From contig JBKHHU010000071.1 of NCBI GenBank assembly GCA_046539045.1, positions 1-14,670 on the forward strand: 14,670 nt of DNA, read 5' to 3'. Below the pieces are notes generated by a model. The model ran no database searches. It saw only the letters and a program-made list of their open reading frames with translations, and was not told where the DNA came from. The position numbers were made by a program, and so were the translations under genes. Position 1 is the stretch's first letter. Every line of letters begins with the position of its first letter. Below are positions 1-6,484 of the stretch, piece after piece. Source of the DNA: JBKHHU01 sp046539045 (GTDB lineage: Bacteria; Planctomycetota; Phycisphaerae; SM23-33).

Positions 1-1612
1 GGACGCAGACGCATTGCCCGCGGTGGGCCTCACGGATTGCCAGGCGCGCAATTTCATCATGGTCTTCCAGCATGCCATCATGCAGGGATATCTTGCACAC
101 AGGTGGCGGGTCGGATTCGGGAACGCAAGCCACGATCGGACGGTGATCCAACTGTGCGATCGTGACGGCCGGGTACGCATCCGGCAGTTCCTGCGGCAAA
201 GGTTCTGAGATGGTGTACGCTTCGATGAGGCTGGCCTTTGCTTGCCGCGGTAACGTTGCCGACAGAAGAATGACGGGGATTCGAAGCATGCCGGCCCAGC
301 GAAGCAAGCGATGCAGAATGGTCGCCATGTAGGCGTCGTAGGCATGGATTTCGTCAATGATGAGGGTCGAGGCGGCCAGTCCCAGGAAACGAAGCACTCC
401 GAACCGTACATGCATCGCAGCCAACATCGCCTGATCGACCGTCCCGACTGCAAATGGTGCGAGTAGTGCTCGTCGGCTGGGACGGAACCAGATGTGTTTT
501 TCGGGTATTTCGTTATTTGCTTCGTGGGCTTTTGCATCCTCTGGAGTTTGATCATCGATCATCCATGACATACCGTGAACCAATCGCACAGCAGTAGGTT
601 CTGCCTGCGCAAAGTCTCTTCGCCAATTCGCCACACGATCATACATCTGATTGCTGGTGGCCACCGTCGGCAGGGCAAGGTAGAAGCCTTTGAGCCCGAG
701 GTCATGCTGCCAGCAGACGGCTCGATGGATGGCTGCTTCGGTCTTCCCTTGGCCCGTCGGAGCCTCGATTATCCAAAGCCCGGGTTCCGGGTGCCGCTTG
801 CACAGTTCCCCAACAGTTGCCTGGACCGACCTGGGAGTACCCAGATCGGGCCAGACGGTCTCGAAAGAAACAGAGGAACACGGAAGTGTCCGATCCAGCC
901 CCAAATCTGTCAGTACAGCCATCGGATCGATGGCCCCTGTTCTGGGGTTTCGGAACCTCTCCGTAGACGCCAGCCAGTCGGAGAGGATCAGGAGTCCAGA
1001 GAGAAGCAGCCCAACAGCCGAAGAGTCCTCGAATTGGGCGGGACACCACGCCGGGGGGTCAAATTCCGTCCATAGTCGGGTCAACAGTCTGTGGCGCACT
1101 GCTCTCCATATGCCATCGTCGGGCCACTGGCGGTTGGCTGCCAAACGTCGGCCATGGTGAGAGCCGATGGCGGAAGATACGTCCCGAGCCGCTCTGCGTC
1201 CCCAGCCATGGTGGGCGTGAAGGAATATACGAAGATCAACCTGTGATACGAATTCGTGTTGAGCCTTCTCGGTCCCACATTCAACCCACGGCAGAGCCGC
1301 TTTGGCCAGTCTCGCATTGGCGTCCGGCAACCTCAACTGGAACCAAGGAGTCGCCTTCCCGACGTCATGGGCGGCCAGAAGAAAGCCCACCCATGCAAGA
1401 ACGGCAGATTCCCCTTCCGTTGCCATTGCCGCCGCCAGCTGGTTCGCCACCCGGCGGTAGCACGGCGATCTGAGAAGGGCTTGGCCCATGCGACCGACTT
1501 CGGAGCAGTGGGTAGCCAACAGAACTTGGGGAGATGATTTGGCAAGAAGACAGTCCAGTTGGCGCCCATTCCCCTGATTGTCTACCCCGCTCAGTGGTTC
1601 CATCGCATTCAT
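1..1612 (-). CDS. cas3: CRISPR-associated nuclease/helicase Cas3 (HD + DExH), 3' end outside window
   Basis: Cas3 is the nickase-helicase recruited by the type I Cascade complex to degrade target DNA. The minus-strand reading frame is open from an ATG at 1612 to the window edge (537 complete codons). It shows an N-terminal HD nuclease domain with a Thr-His motif near residue 35, AHD with D83 in AAHDVGK, an HHG at 152-154 and LSDW with D212. A superfamily 2 helicase follows with Walker A APTGQGKTEAA (K290), a DEIH box at 420-423 and SATLP at 451. This order is that of full-length Cas3. Two in-frame stops (TAA TAA) lie just upstream. ATG 1612 is the first start and ATG 1603 is the alternative; neither has a strong ribosome binding site. 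The helicase C-terminal half and any other cas genes would lie left of position 1, so the subtype cannot be assigned. The gene is divergent from the conjugation operon. Confidence 0.93.
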   Translation of the reverse strand, partial: MNAMEPLSGVDNQGNGRQLDCLLAKSSPQVLLATHCSEVGRMGQALLRSPCYRRVANQLAAAMATEGESAVLAWVGFLLAAHDVGKATPWFQLRLPDANARLAKAALPWVECGTEKAQHEFVSQVDLRIFLHAHHGWGRRAARDVSSAIGSHHGRRLAANRQWPDDGIWRAVRHRLLTRLWTEFDPPAWCPAQFEDSSAVGLLLSGLLILSDWLASTERFRNPRTGAIDPMAVLTDLGLDRTLPCSSVSFETVWPDLGTPRSVQATVGELCKRHPEPGLWIIEAPTGQGKTEAAIHRAVCWQHDLGLKGFYLALPTVATSNQMYDRVANWRRDFAQAEPTAVRLVHGMSWMIDDQTPEDAKAHEANNEIPEKHIWFRPSRRALLAPFAVGTVDQAMLAAMHVRFGVLRFLGLAASTLIIDEIHAYDAYMATILHRLLRWAGMLRIPVILLSATLPRQAKASLIEAYTISEPLPQELPDAYPAVTIAQLDHRPIVACVPESDPPPVCKISLHDGMLEDHDEIARLAIREAHRGQCVCV

Positions 1613-2024
1613 CCGTTTCCGGGACCAAAGACTCCCACGCCTTGGAGAGTACCGTTATTACCATGCGCCCGCAATACCTCCAAGCGGCCAGAATCACTGG
1701 TTGGGTCATTCCGCTCGGATTTTCGTGGGGAACAACGACCCGTATTGCGGGCTTGGCCGGTATGTCTTCGTCAGAACCCTATCTGAAGGGGGTGACAGAT
1801 ATGGTCAGTGCCAAAGGACTTTCCGTCCGTGCTCCCCAGGCGAGGGTGCCAGACCGGCATCTTACCAACACCCCGGATTGCTTAATTGCCCCCCAAAAAC
1901 CGCTATAAACAGGTGCTGAGGGGAATTAGCTATTGGCTGTTGCCGGCGTAAGTTCGTCGACAGCCTGGCTTCCCCTGGAACTCTTTCTTTCTCCCCCTCC
2001 TCTTTCCCGAAAGGACTCCCAACC
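1613..2024. other. Divergent intergenic region between cas3 and the plus-strand operon
   Basis: About 410 bp with no recognisable gene and no CRISPR repeats. Short open frames exist but none resembles a protein family, and several overlap cas3 out of frame. A TATAAA box at 1904-1909 could be a -10 element for the plus-strand operon. The best -35 match (TTGCTT, 1878-1883) is 20 bp away, so the promoter is only tentative. A pyrimidine-rich tract covers about 1983-2008, directly before the ribosome binding site of the next ORF. Promoters for both directions should lie here, because both flanking genes start at its edges. Confidence 0.5.
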
Positions 2025-2213
2025 ATGCCCAGTATCGTGCCTGTTGCTGCGCTGACGCCGAAGGATTGTCGGCTGCTTGGCAGTAATGTCGTGGCGGCCT
2101 GCCAGAGGGAGCGGGACGGACCGGGGCGGCCCACCGTTCCGCAGTCCGTACCTCGCAAGGCTGGTGCTTCTCGCACTGCTCGACGCCTTCGGCGACCTGT
2201 TCCGGCGGCCTAG
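2025..2213 (+). CDS. Small protein of unknown function (62 aa)
   Basis: Not recognised. The ORF begins at an ATG 9 nt after GAAAGGA (2009-2015), the same ribosome binding element that precedes the modifier, E2 and JAB genes. That is the main reason to believe it. The product has a neutral N-terminal half and an Arg/Pro-rich C-terminal third, with no membrane segment or known motif. It would be the first gene of the plus-strand operon, 108 bp before the modifier gene. An overlapping frame reads as a hydrophobic stretch around 2147-2200, so a frameshifted small membrane protein is an alternative. Coding status is uncertain. Confidence 0.4.
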   Translation: MPSIVPVAALTPKDCRLLGSNVVAACQRERDGPGRPTVPQSVPRKAGASRTARRLRRPVPAA

Positions 2214-2262
2214 CCGGGGCGCTTGTACTTTACGTTTTTGTCACACGATTCCGCTGCAGCCG

Positions 2263-2283
2263 GTCCGGCACTGTGTCGGACAC
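2263..2283. repeat. Overlapping dyad symmetries upstream of the modifier gene
   Basis: GTCCG at 2263-2267 pairs with CGGAC at 2277-2281, with CAC/GTG pairing inside. A second dyad, GTGTC-G-GACAC, occupies 2273-2283. Both lie 39-59 bp before the modifier start, between ORF 2025 and that gene. They could be an operator or an RNA hairpin. No -35/-10 pair is evident beside them, so a role is only inferred. Confidence 0.3.
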
Positions 2284-2321
2284 GTTGCATTCCCACCACC
2301 CCATTCGAAAGGACCCTCCCT

Positions 2322-2543
2322 ATGCGCATTCTGTTCCTGAACAACAGTGGTGCCGGCTTTGCTGATTTCGTGGACGTTGCCGAGGGCACGACGATCGAGC
2401 AGTTGCTGGCCGAGAAACTGCCCGCTCTCAAACCCGAAGACCTGTTGATCCGCGTGAATCGCCAGCCGGTGCAGCGTGGCTATGTGCTGCAACCGGAGGA
2501 TCGCATCAGCGCGACCCCCGTGAAGATCGAAGGCGCCGCCTGA
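2322..2543 (+). CDS. Ubiquitin-like modifier, ThiS/MoaD beta-grasp type
   Basis: A 73-residue single-domain protein, the usual size for ThiS/MoaD. The start is the ATG 8 nt after GAAAGGA (2307-2313). It reads as a beta-grasp fold: strand MRILFLNN, strand FVDVAEGTT, helix IEQLLAEKL, then the ThiS-type segment VNRQPV (45-50), YVLQPEDRIS and strand TPVKIE. In ThiS, MoaD and ubiquitin the chain ends in Gly-Gly, which an E1 adenylates. Here it ends Glu-Gly-Ala-Ala (70-73) with no further residues, so the diglycine is missing. As the next genes encode E2-, JAB- and E1-like proteins, it is inferred to be the protein conjugated, rather than a sulfur carrier for thiamine or molybdopterin. No cofactor biosynthesis gene is in the window. 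The family call is firm and the substrate unknown. Confidence 0.85.
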   Translation: MRILFLNNSGAGFADFVDVAEGTTIEQLLAEKLPALKPEDLLIRVNRQPVQRGYVLQPEDRISATPVKIEGAA

Positions 2544-2559
2544 GTGCGGCCTGTCGTGG

Positions 2560-2592
2560 GCCTGCCTGTCGGGGCGAACCCGGCGGGCAGGC
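2560..2592 (+). other. Intercistronic hairpin between modifier and E2 genes
   Basis: A 14-bp inverted repeat (GCCTGCCTGTCGGG pairing with CCCGGCGGGCAGGC, two G-U pairs) encloses a 5-nt loop, GCGAA. It lies 16 nt after the modifier stop and 5 nt before the GAAAGGA of the E2 gene. There is no U-run, so it is not a canonical terminator. It may protect the 3' end of a modifier transcript or lower E2 expression relative to the modifier. Confidence 0.5.
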
Positions 2593-2613
2593 TCGCAGAA
2601 AGGATCAACAACC

Positions 2614-3777
2614 ATGACCAGTATAGACAGCGCCCGCCGTGAGATTCGGCGACGCGTGCGCGTTGCGCAGGCGTTGCGGGATCGCCTGCGGCAGTGTGCG
2701 GCGGAGGCTGACGAAGAGCGGCGGAAGTCGCTGTCACTGCTCGTGCAGCGCGTCGAACACATGCGGAGAGATCTGAGCCGGTGGGACACGGCGGCCCATC
2801 GCAGCTGGGGGGAGGCAACGAGGCGAATGGAAGGCCGGGCGGAGCGTATGCTCCCCGAGATCGGTTACCTGCTGGACGCAGCTCGGCAGGGCTTCTCGCA
2901 GCGGCAGGTCCGCGTGCCGGACCTGCGAACGGTACTGGCAGAACTGGCCCAGCTGGAGGCCGAGTTCGGAGGCGTCGAAGTCGGCGGTGGTGAACCGGCG
3001 ATTGCGGTGATCACCGAGCCGATCGTACTCGAAGGCATTGCCCTCGGCGCGTTCCGCTTGACGCTGGACGTTGGCTCGTTGCGGCTGGACCGGCCGGACC
3101 TGTCGGTCCGGGCGGAGGCATTGGAACCGAACCCCGCCGCGATCAACGATGCGTACACCCACCCGCACATCTGCGACCAGCGGATCTGCTTGGGCGAAGC
3201 GACGCTGCCGGTGCGGCAGGCTTTGGCGACGGGCCGATTGGCCGACCTGTTCTGCATCCTGCGGAGCACGCTGACGACCTACAACCCCTCGTCGCCGTAT
3301 GTCGCGATCGAGGACTGGCACGGCTGCCCGTGCGCCGAGTGCGGGTACGTGACGGCCGAGGAGGATCGGATCTCGTGCACGAGCTGCGAAGACGCGTTCT
3401 GCAGCGAGTGCGTCAGTTGGTGTGCCGCCTGCGACGAGGCGACGTGCCTGTCATGCCTGCAGCGATGCGAGCCCTGCGAAGACCTCGTCTGCCGCGGGTG
3501 TCTGACCACCTGCCCCGTCTGCGGGAAGTCGGTATGCAGCACCTGCCTGCGCGAGTGCGAGGAGTGCGGCCGTTCGTTGTGCCGCGACTGCGAAGACGAA
3601 GACGCCTGCCCCCACCACCCAGACCGAAAGGACCCCGATCATGAAGAAACCCCCAACGAATGGACCCCGTCTCTCGCCGCAACGACGGCGGGACGAGGAG
3701 CCTGCGCAGCCGACGTTGCGTTTCAGCCCGCGCGCGTGGGCGAAGTTGCTGTACCTGCGGGACCGCAGCGAGTGTGA
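2614..3777 (+). CDS. E2-like ubiquitin-conjugating protein with C-terminal Cys-rich zinc-binding array
   Basis: Predicted carrier enzyme that accepts the activated modifier from the E1 (gene at 4350) and passes it to a target. Residues 1-118 are charged, Arg/Glu-rich and helical, probably coiled coil. Residues about 125-235 look like a UBC fold with the E2 signature THPHICDQRICLGEA: His183-Pro184 and, as probable catalytic residue, Cys192 in ICLGE. Residues 238-335 are a Cys-rich region with five exact C-x2-C-x4-C-x2-C-x3 units, an E3-like (RING or treble-clef) candidate. E2-RING fusions have been described in bacterial ubiquitin-like operons by comparative genomics. The last ~46 codons overlap the JAB gene by 137 nt and look unconserved in character, so an ancestral stop may have been lost near residue 340. 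The start follows GAAAGGA (2598-2604) by 9 nt. Confidence 0.85.
   Translation: MTSIDSARREIRRRVRVAQALRDRLRQCAAEADEERRKSLSLLVQRVEHMRRDLSRWDTAAHRSWGEATRRMEGRAERMLPEIGYLLDAARQGFSQRQVRVPDLRTVLAELAQLEAEFGGVEVGGGEPAIAVITEPIVLEGIALGAFRLTLDVGSLRLDRPDLSVRAEALEPNPAAINDAYTHPHICDQRICLGEATLPVRQALATGRLADLFCILRSTLTTYNPSSPYVAIEDWHGCPCAECGYVTAEEDRISCTSCEDAFCSECVSWCAACDEATCLSCLQRCEPCEDLVCRGCLTTCPVCGKSVCSTCLRECEECGRSLCRDCEDEDACPHHPDRKDPDHEETPNEWTPSLAATTAGRGACAADVAFQPARVGEVAVPAGPQRV
3376..3591 (+). repeat. Five tandem 15-residue Cys repeats inside the E2-like gene
   Basis: Codons for Cys255-Cys326 form five units of C-x2-C-x4-C-x2-C-x3, beginning at Cys 255, 270, 285, 300 and 315, a strict 45-bp coding period (the last unit continues into a different linker). 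The other positions vary, so this is a protein repeat conserved at its Cys ligands rather than a recent DNA duplication. Twenty Cys could bind about five zinc ions, and flanking Cys238, 240, 243 and Cys332/His334/His335 could add more. Confidence 0.9.
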
Positions 3778-4360
3778 AGTCGGTGGCTTTGGCATTGCCG
3801 CCACGGAGGATCCGTTGTTGATCACCGACATCGCGATCGTGAAGCAGACCGTGTCGCCGGTGAGTGTGAAGTTAGATGACAATGGCGTGGCCGATCATCT
3901 GGACCGCTTCGTGGACGCTGGCCTGTCTCCGGCGCAGTGCCTGCGAGTGTGGATTCATACGCATCCGGGCCGTTGCCCGGAGCCGAGCCATACCGATGAA
4001 GGGTGTTTCGCCCGGGTGTTCGGATCGTCGGACTGGGCGGTGATGTTCGTCGTGAGCCGAACCGGTGAGGTGTATGCACGCCTGCGTTTCAACGTCGGCC
4101 CCGGCGGCGAGGCAGAGTTGCCCGTCGAAGTGAACTTCCGCCAGCCGTTCGCGGGCAGCGACCAGGAGGCGTGGGCAGCCGAGTACGACGCGAACGTGAC
4201 ACAGCGGCCGCTGCGTCTGCCGGCCTCCCTGCGTTCGACAGTGCATGTCGACGAGGACCCGCCGTGGGACGACGACTGGCCGGAGCTGGAGACCGGCTGC
4301 GATGACGAGGCCGACCTCTGGTGGTGGGAGACGGACGAGGAGGTGGCCGATGCCGAATGA
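3641..4360 (+). CDS. JAB/JAMM-family metalloprotease (deubiquitinase-like)
   Basis: A 239-residue protein. The JAMM zinc site is complete: Glu46 in ECEVGGFG, then HTHP with His106 and His108, Ser116 and Asp119 (H-x-H-P-x6-S-x2-D). JAB enzymes cleave isopeptide bonds or process ubiquitin-like precursors. With no residue beyond the modifier's C-terminal Ala to remove, de-conjugation seems more likely than maturation here, though that is inference. Residues 1-25 are a basic linker, the JAB fold covers about 26-150, and the C-terminal ~60 residues are very acidic and Trp-rich (DDDW, WWWETDEE). The start is the ATG 8 nt after GAAAGGA (3626-3632), inside the E2 reading frame (137-nt overlap). The stop overlaps the E1 start by 11 nt, indicating translational coupling. 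Confidence 0.9.
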   Translation: MKKPPTNGPRLSPQRRRDEEPAQPTLRFSPRAWAKLLYLRDRSECEVGGFGIAATEDPLLITDIAIVKQTVSPVSVKLDDNGVADHLDRFVDAGLSPAQCLRVWIHTHPGRCPEPSHTDEGCFARVFGSSDWAVMFVVSRTGEVYARLRFNVGPGGEAELPVEVNFRQPFAGSDQEAWAAEYDANVTQRPLRLPASLRSTVHVDEDPPWDDDWPELETGCDDEADLWWWETDEEVADAE

Positions 4361-5000
4361 GCGATTCAGTCGTCAGGCCGACGTTGTACCGGCAGATCGA
4401 TTGGCAGTCTGTTGCGTGACCGTCGTCGGCGTCGGGGCGGTGGGCCGGCAGTGTGCGATGCAGTTGGCGAGCATGGGCGTGCGTCATCTGCAGCTGGTGG
4501 ACTTCGATCGTGTCGAGGAGCATAACGTCGTCACGCAGGGCTATCGGGAAGCGGACATCGGCCTGGCGAAGGTGAACGCAACGGCCGAAGCCTGTCGTGC
4601 GATCGATGCGAGCATCGAGATCGAAGCCATCGACAGTCGCTTCCGGCGGAACATGGACGTCGGCGACGTCCTCTTCGCAGCCGTCGATTCGATCGAAGTG
4701 CGGCGACTTCTCTGGGAGGCCGTGCGGGACCGCGTCGCCTTCTACGCCGACGCCCGCGCGACGGCGGAGACCATCCGTGTCCTGACCGCCTGCGATCGCG
4801 AAAGCCGGGCTCATTATCCGACGACGCTCTTTGCGAGGGCCGAAGCCCACGCCGGCAGTTGCACCTCGAAGATGACGATCTTCACCGCCGCGATTGCCGC
4901 CGGGCTGCTGGCAAGCCAGTTCAGCCGGTGGCTGCGCGGCTTGCCGACCGATCGCGACGTAACGCTGAACCTATTGGCCAGTGAACTGGCCGTTCTCTGA
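4350..5000 (+). CDS. E1-like activating enzyme, ThiF/MoeB/HesA family
   Basis: Predicted to adenylate the C-terminus of the modifier and hand it to the E2. The 216-residue protein is a compact Rossmann domain: GVGAVG at 27-32 for ATP, the acidic LVDFD (Asp51, Asp53) and HNVVTQGY, GLAK with Lys74, and VDS with Asp113. A candidate catalytic Cys is Cys171 in GSCTSKMTIFTAA, where E1-like proteins carry their thioester Cys. It lacks the CxxC zinc pairs of MoeB and is shorter than ThiF/MoeB (about 245 residues). The ATG at 4350 follows GAGGAGG (4337-4343) by 6 nt and overlaps the JAB stop by 11 nt. An upstream in-frame extension reads as a shadow of the JAB gene. Confidence 0.9.
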   Translation: MPNERFSRQADVVPADRLAVCCVTVVGVGAVGRQCAMQLASMGVRHLQLVDFDRVEEHNVVTQGYREADIGLAKVNATAEACRAIDASIEIEAIDSRFRRNMDVGDVLFAAVDSIEVRRLLWEAVRDRVAFYADARATAETIRVLTACDRESRAHYPTTLFARAEAHAGSCTSKMTIFTAAIAAGLLASQFSRWLRGLPTDRDVTLNLLASELAVL

Positions 5001-5060
5001 CGCCCGGCTCTCGCCGGTGCCGCTCTCCCAACTCCTCCTGCCCGAAAGGACCCATCCCCT

Positions 5061-5141
5061 ATGCGCGATGCCGCCTCCCTGGCCTGGATTGTGTTCGTTC
5101 TTGCGCTGCTTGCGTTGGTCTTGCGCTTCGCGGGCTGCTGA
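5061..5141 (+). CDS. 26-aa single-span membrane peptide
   Basis: A short ORF, MRDAASLAWIVF then a hydrophobic run to LRFAGC. The start ATG follows CGAAAGGA (5043-5050) by 10 nt, and the next gene begins 36 nt after the stop. Residues 7-23 are a transmembrane helix with a basic residue near each end. It is too short for homology recognition. Position between the E1 and the DUF4230 membrane protein suggests a small partner or regulator at the membrane, which is inference. Confidence 0.55.
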   Translation: MRDAASLAWIVFVLALLALVLRFAGC

Positions 5142-5177
5142 CCTCGTTCCCCCAACTCCGTGAAAGGATCCCATGCC

Positions 5178-5783
5178 ATGTCCCACACCTGTTCCGTCGG
5201 CCGGCTAACCGGCCTGCTGTTGTGGCTGCTGCTGGCGGCGGCCGTGGTGGCTGTCGTAGTGGCCCGTCTGCCCCGGTGGCTCGCGCCGCCGGGGCGCCAG
5301 ATGGATACGAAGACGACACTGTCGCTGCTGAAGTCCGAGGCGATGACCTTCCTTGTGACGCGTCGCGTGACCACACAGATCGTCGTCGAGCACTCCGAAG
5401 GCGATTGGCTCAGCGATTGGCGCGGCGTGTACTGGGCGGAAGTCACATTCCACTACGGCATCGATCTCGAGGAGCTGGACGAGAATGACGTTCGTCGTGA
5501 CGGCGAGGTGATCGTCGTACACTTACCGGAGCCGCGGGTGTTGGACTTCGCAATCGTACCTGCCAGCATCGGCTGGATGTCGAAGGCGACGGCCGTCGCC
5601 AAGATCGACGACCTGCTCCACAACGGCCATCGCCGTCTGCTGGAGCAGAAGCTCCGCGAGCAGGCCCTTGCCTTTGCCCGGCGACACGACCAGATGCCCA
5701 CCCGCCAGCAGATCGCCGACCGCTTGAACAGTGCGTCCGCATGGCTACACGCCGCTGCCGGCGTAGAGATCCACTTCAAGTAA
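5178..5783 (+). CDS. Membrane-anchored DUF4230 protein
   Basis: A 201-residue protein with one N-terminal membrane segment (about 10-31, rich in Leu/Ala/Val) followed by an extracytoplasmic domain. The body fits the DUF4230 family: a Leu/Thr-rich segment at 47-70, a G-I-D-L motif (YGIDLEEL, 93-100), then DVRRDGEVIVVHLPEPRVL (104-122) and a C-terminal helical pair ending in GVEIHF. The biochemical role of the family is unknown. ATG 5178 is chosen because GAAAGGA (5162-5168) lies 9 nt upstream; an in-frame GTG at 5160 would swallow that site. It shares the ribosome-binding pattern and orientation of the conjugation genes, so is probably cotranscribed. Confidence 0.8.
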   Translation: MSHTCSVGRLTGLLLWLLLAAAVVAVVVARLPRWLAPPGRQMDTKTTLSLLKSEAMTFLVTRRVTTQIVVEHSEGDWLSDWRGVYWAEVTFHYGIDLEELDENDVRRDGEVIVVHLPEPRVLDFAIVPASIGWMSKATAVAKIDDLLHNGHRRLLEQKLREQALAFARRHDQMPTRQQIADRLNSASAWLHAAAGVEIHFK

Positions 5784-5790
5784 CCAACCT

Positions 5791-5857
5791 GCCGGGGTGG
5801 CCCTCAAGACAGATTCGGCGCGCCAAGTCAGCGCCAGACGACCGCCAGCACCCCGGC
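5791..5857 (+). repeat. 9-bp inverted repeat in the gap after the DUF4230 gene
   Basis: GCCGGGGTG (5791-5799) and CACCCCGGC (5849-5857) are perfect complements with a 49-nt loop, 8 nt after the DUF4230 stop. There is no U-tract. It could fold as a long-loop stem in the mRNA or be a DNA binding pair; its function is unknown. Confidence 0.35.
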
Positions 5858-5897
5858 GGACCTTCACCAGACCCCCTACTACATAGAAAGGCCCCCC

Positions 5898-6041
5898 ATG
5901 AAGCTCTTCCACAGACTCCGCCAGAGCAGCGTCTCCTCCACGAGTGGACCGACGCACGCAGTGCGACACCACACGCGCAGTCGACCAACCGGCGGCAGAA
6001 TCAACGTCCGCGACTACCGACGACGCAATCCGCGGCGATGA
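5898..6041 (+). CDS. Small basic protein of unknown function (47 aa)
   Basis: Not recognised. The ATG follows GAAAGG (5886-5891) by 6 nt, the same element as its neighbours. The product starts MKLFHRLRQS and is rich in Arg, His, Ser and Thr, ending RRRNPRR, with no membrane segment. It stops 20 nt before the next gene. High basic charge would suit nucleic acid binding, but composition alone cannot show this. Confidence 0.4.
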   Translation: MKLFHRLRQSSVSSTSGPTHAVRHHTRSRPTGGRINVRDYRRRNPRR

Positions 6042-6061
6042 CCGCGAGGAAGGAACCCTCC

Positions 6062-6454
6062 ATGAACATCGATCTGTCCCAGGCGGTGGAACGTCTGGGT
6101 GAACTTCGCGCTCGCCGGCAGGCCATTGAGGTCGAGGAGAGCCGACTCGCCCAGAGCGTTCGCACACAGATGTCGGAGCACGGCCTGGAGCGTGTGGCGA
6201 GTAAGAGATTCGAGGCCCGTCTCATCCGCCAGCAGCGACTGACGGTCGCCCCGGCGGCCTTGCGGAAGCTCGTCTCGGCTGCGGACTTCCTGAAGTGCGT
6301 GAACGTCACCGTGACTTCGGCACGAAGGCACGTTGCCGAGAAGAAGCTCCAGCAGATCAGCGAGACCACCGAAGCCGTGCAACTCCGCATTGCCGAGCGA
6401 GCGTCTTCGCCAAACCGCTCCGGCCGGAACACGACGCACCACGCCAACCACTGA
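6062..6454 (+). CDS. Predicted coiled-coil protein of unknown function (130 aa)
   Basis: Not assigned to a family. The ATG follows GAGGAAGGA (6046-6054) by 7 nt. Residues 1-38 form an amphipathic, charged helix suitable for a coiled coil (LGELRARRQAIEVEES). A short strand-like section, RFEARLIRQQRLTV, follows at about 49-62, then AALRKLVSAADFLKCVNVTV, and a polar low-complexity tail (SSPNRSGRNTTHHANH). The helix-then-strand layout resembles small phage-type accessory proteins, but no catalytic motif is visible. Confidence 0.7.
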   Translation: MNIDLSQAVERLGELRARRQAIEVEESRLAQSVRTQMSEHGLERVASKRFEARLIRQQRLTVAPAALRKLVSAADFLKCVNVTVTSARRHVAEKKLQQISETTEAVQLRIAERASSPNRSGRNTTHHANH

Positions 6455-6484
6455 CACGACAAACCCAATTCAACAGATACCCAG

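Noticed and set aside
1365..1709. Minus-strand 114-codon ORF starting just upstream of cas3
   Set aside because: It overlaps the cas3 HD domain in another frame, where the HD, HHG and SDW motifs are clear. Its own product resembles nothing. It was also considered as a frameshifted N-terminus of Cas3, but the ATG 1612 start already gives a typical Cas3 N-terminus.
1613..2024. CRISPR array or leader upstream of cas3
   Set aside because: No repeated 25-37 bp units with spacers could be found in this gap or elsewhere in the window.
2077..2340. Open frame with a hydrophobic run overlapping the 62-aa ORF
   Set aside because: It needs a TTG start with no ribosome binding site and runs into the modifier gene. 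The hydrophobic segment might be a relic of a frameshifted peptide but cannot be supported.
2322..2543. ThiS or MoaD for cofactor biosynthesis
   Set aside because: No thiamine or molybdopterin genes are nearby, the C-terminus lacks Gly-Gly, and E2- and JAB-like genes follow. A modifier role is more likely.
4350..5000. PRTRC-type ThiF cassette
   Set aside because: PRTRC cassettes also hold ThiF, JAB and small Ubl-like genes, but no ParB-related protein is present, and the E2 here has a Cys array and a clear catalytic ICLGE, which fits the E2-RING-like operons better.
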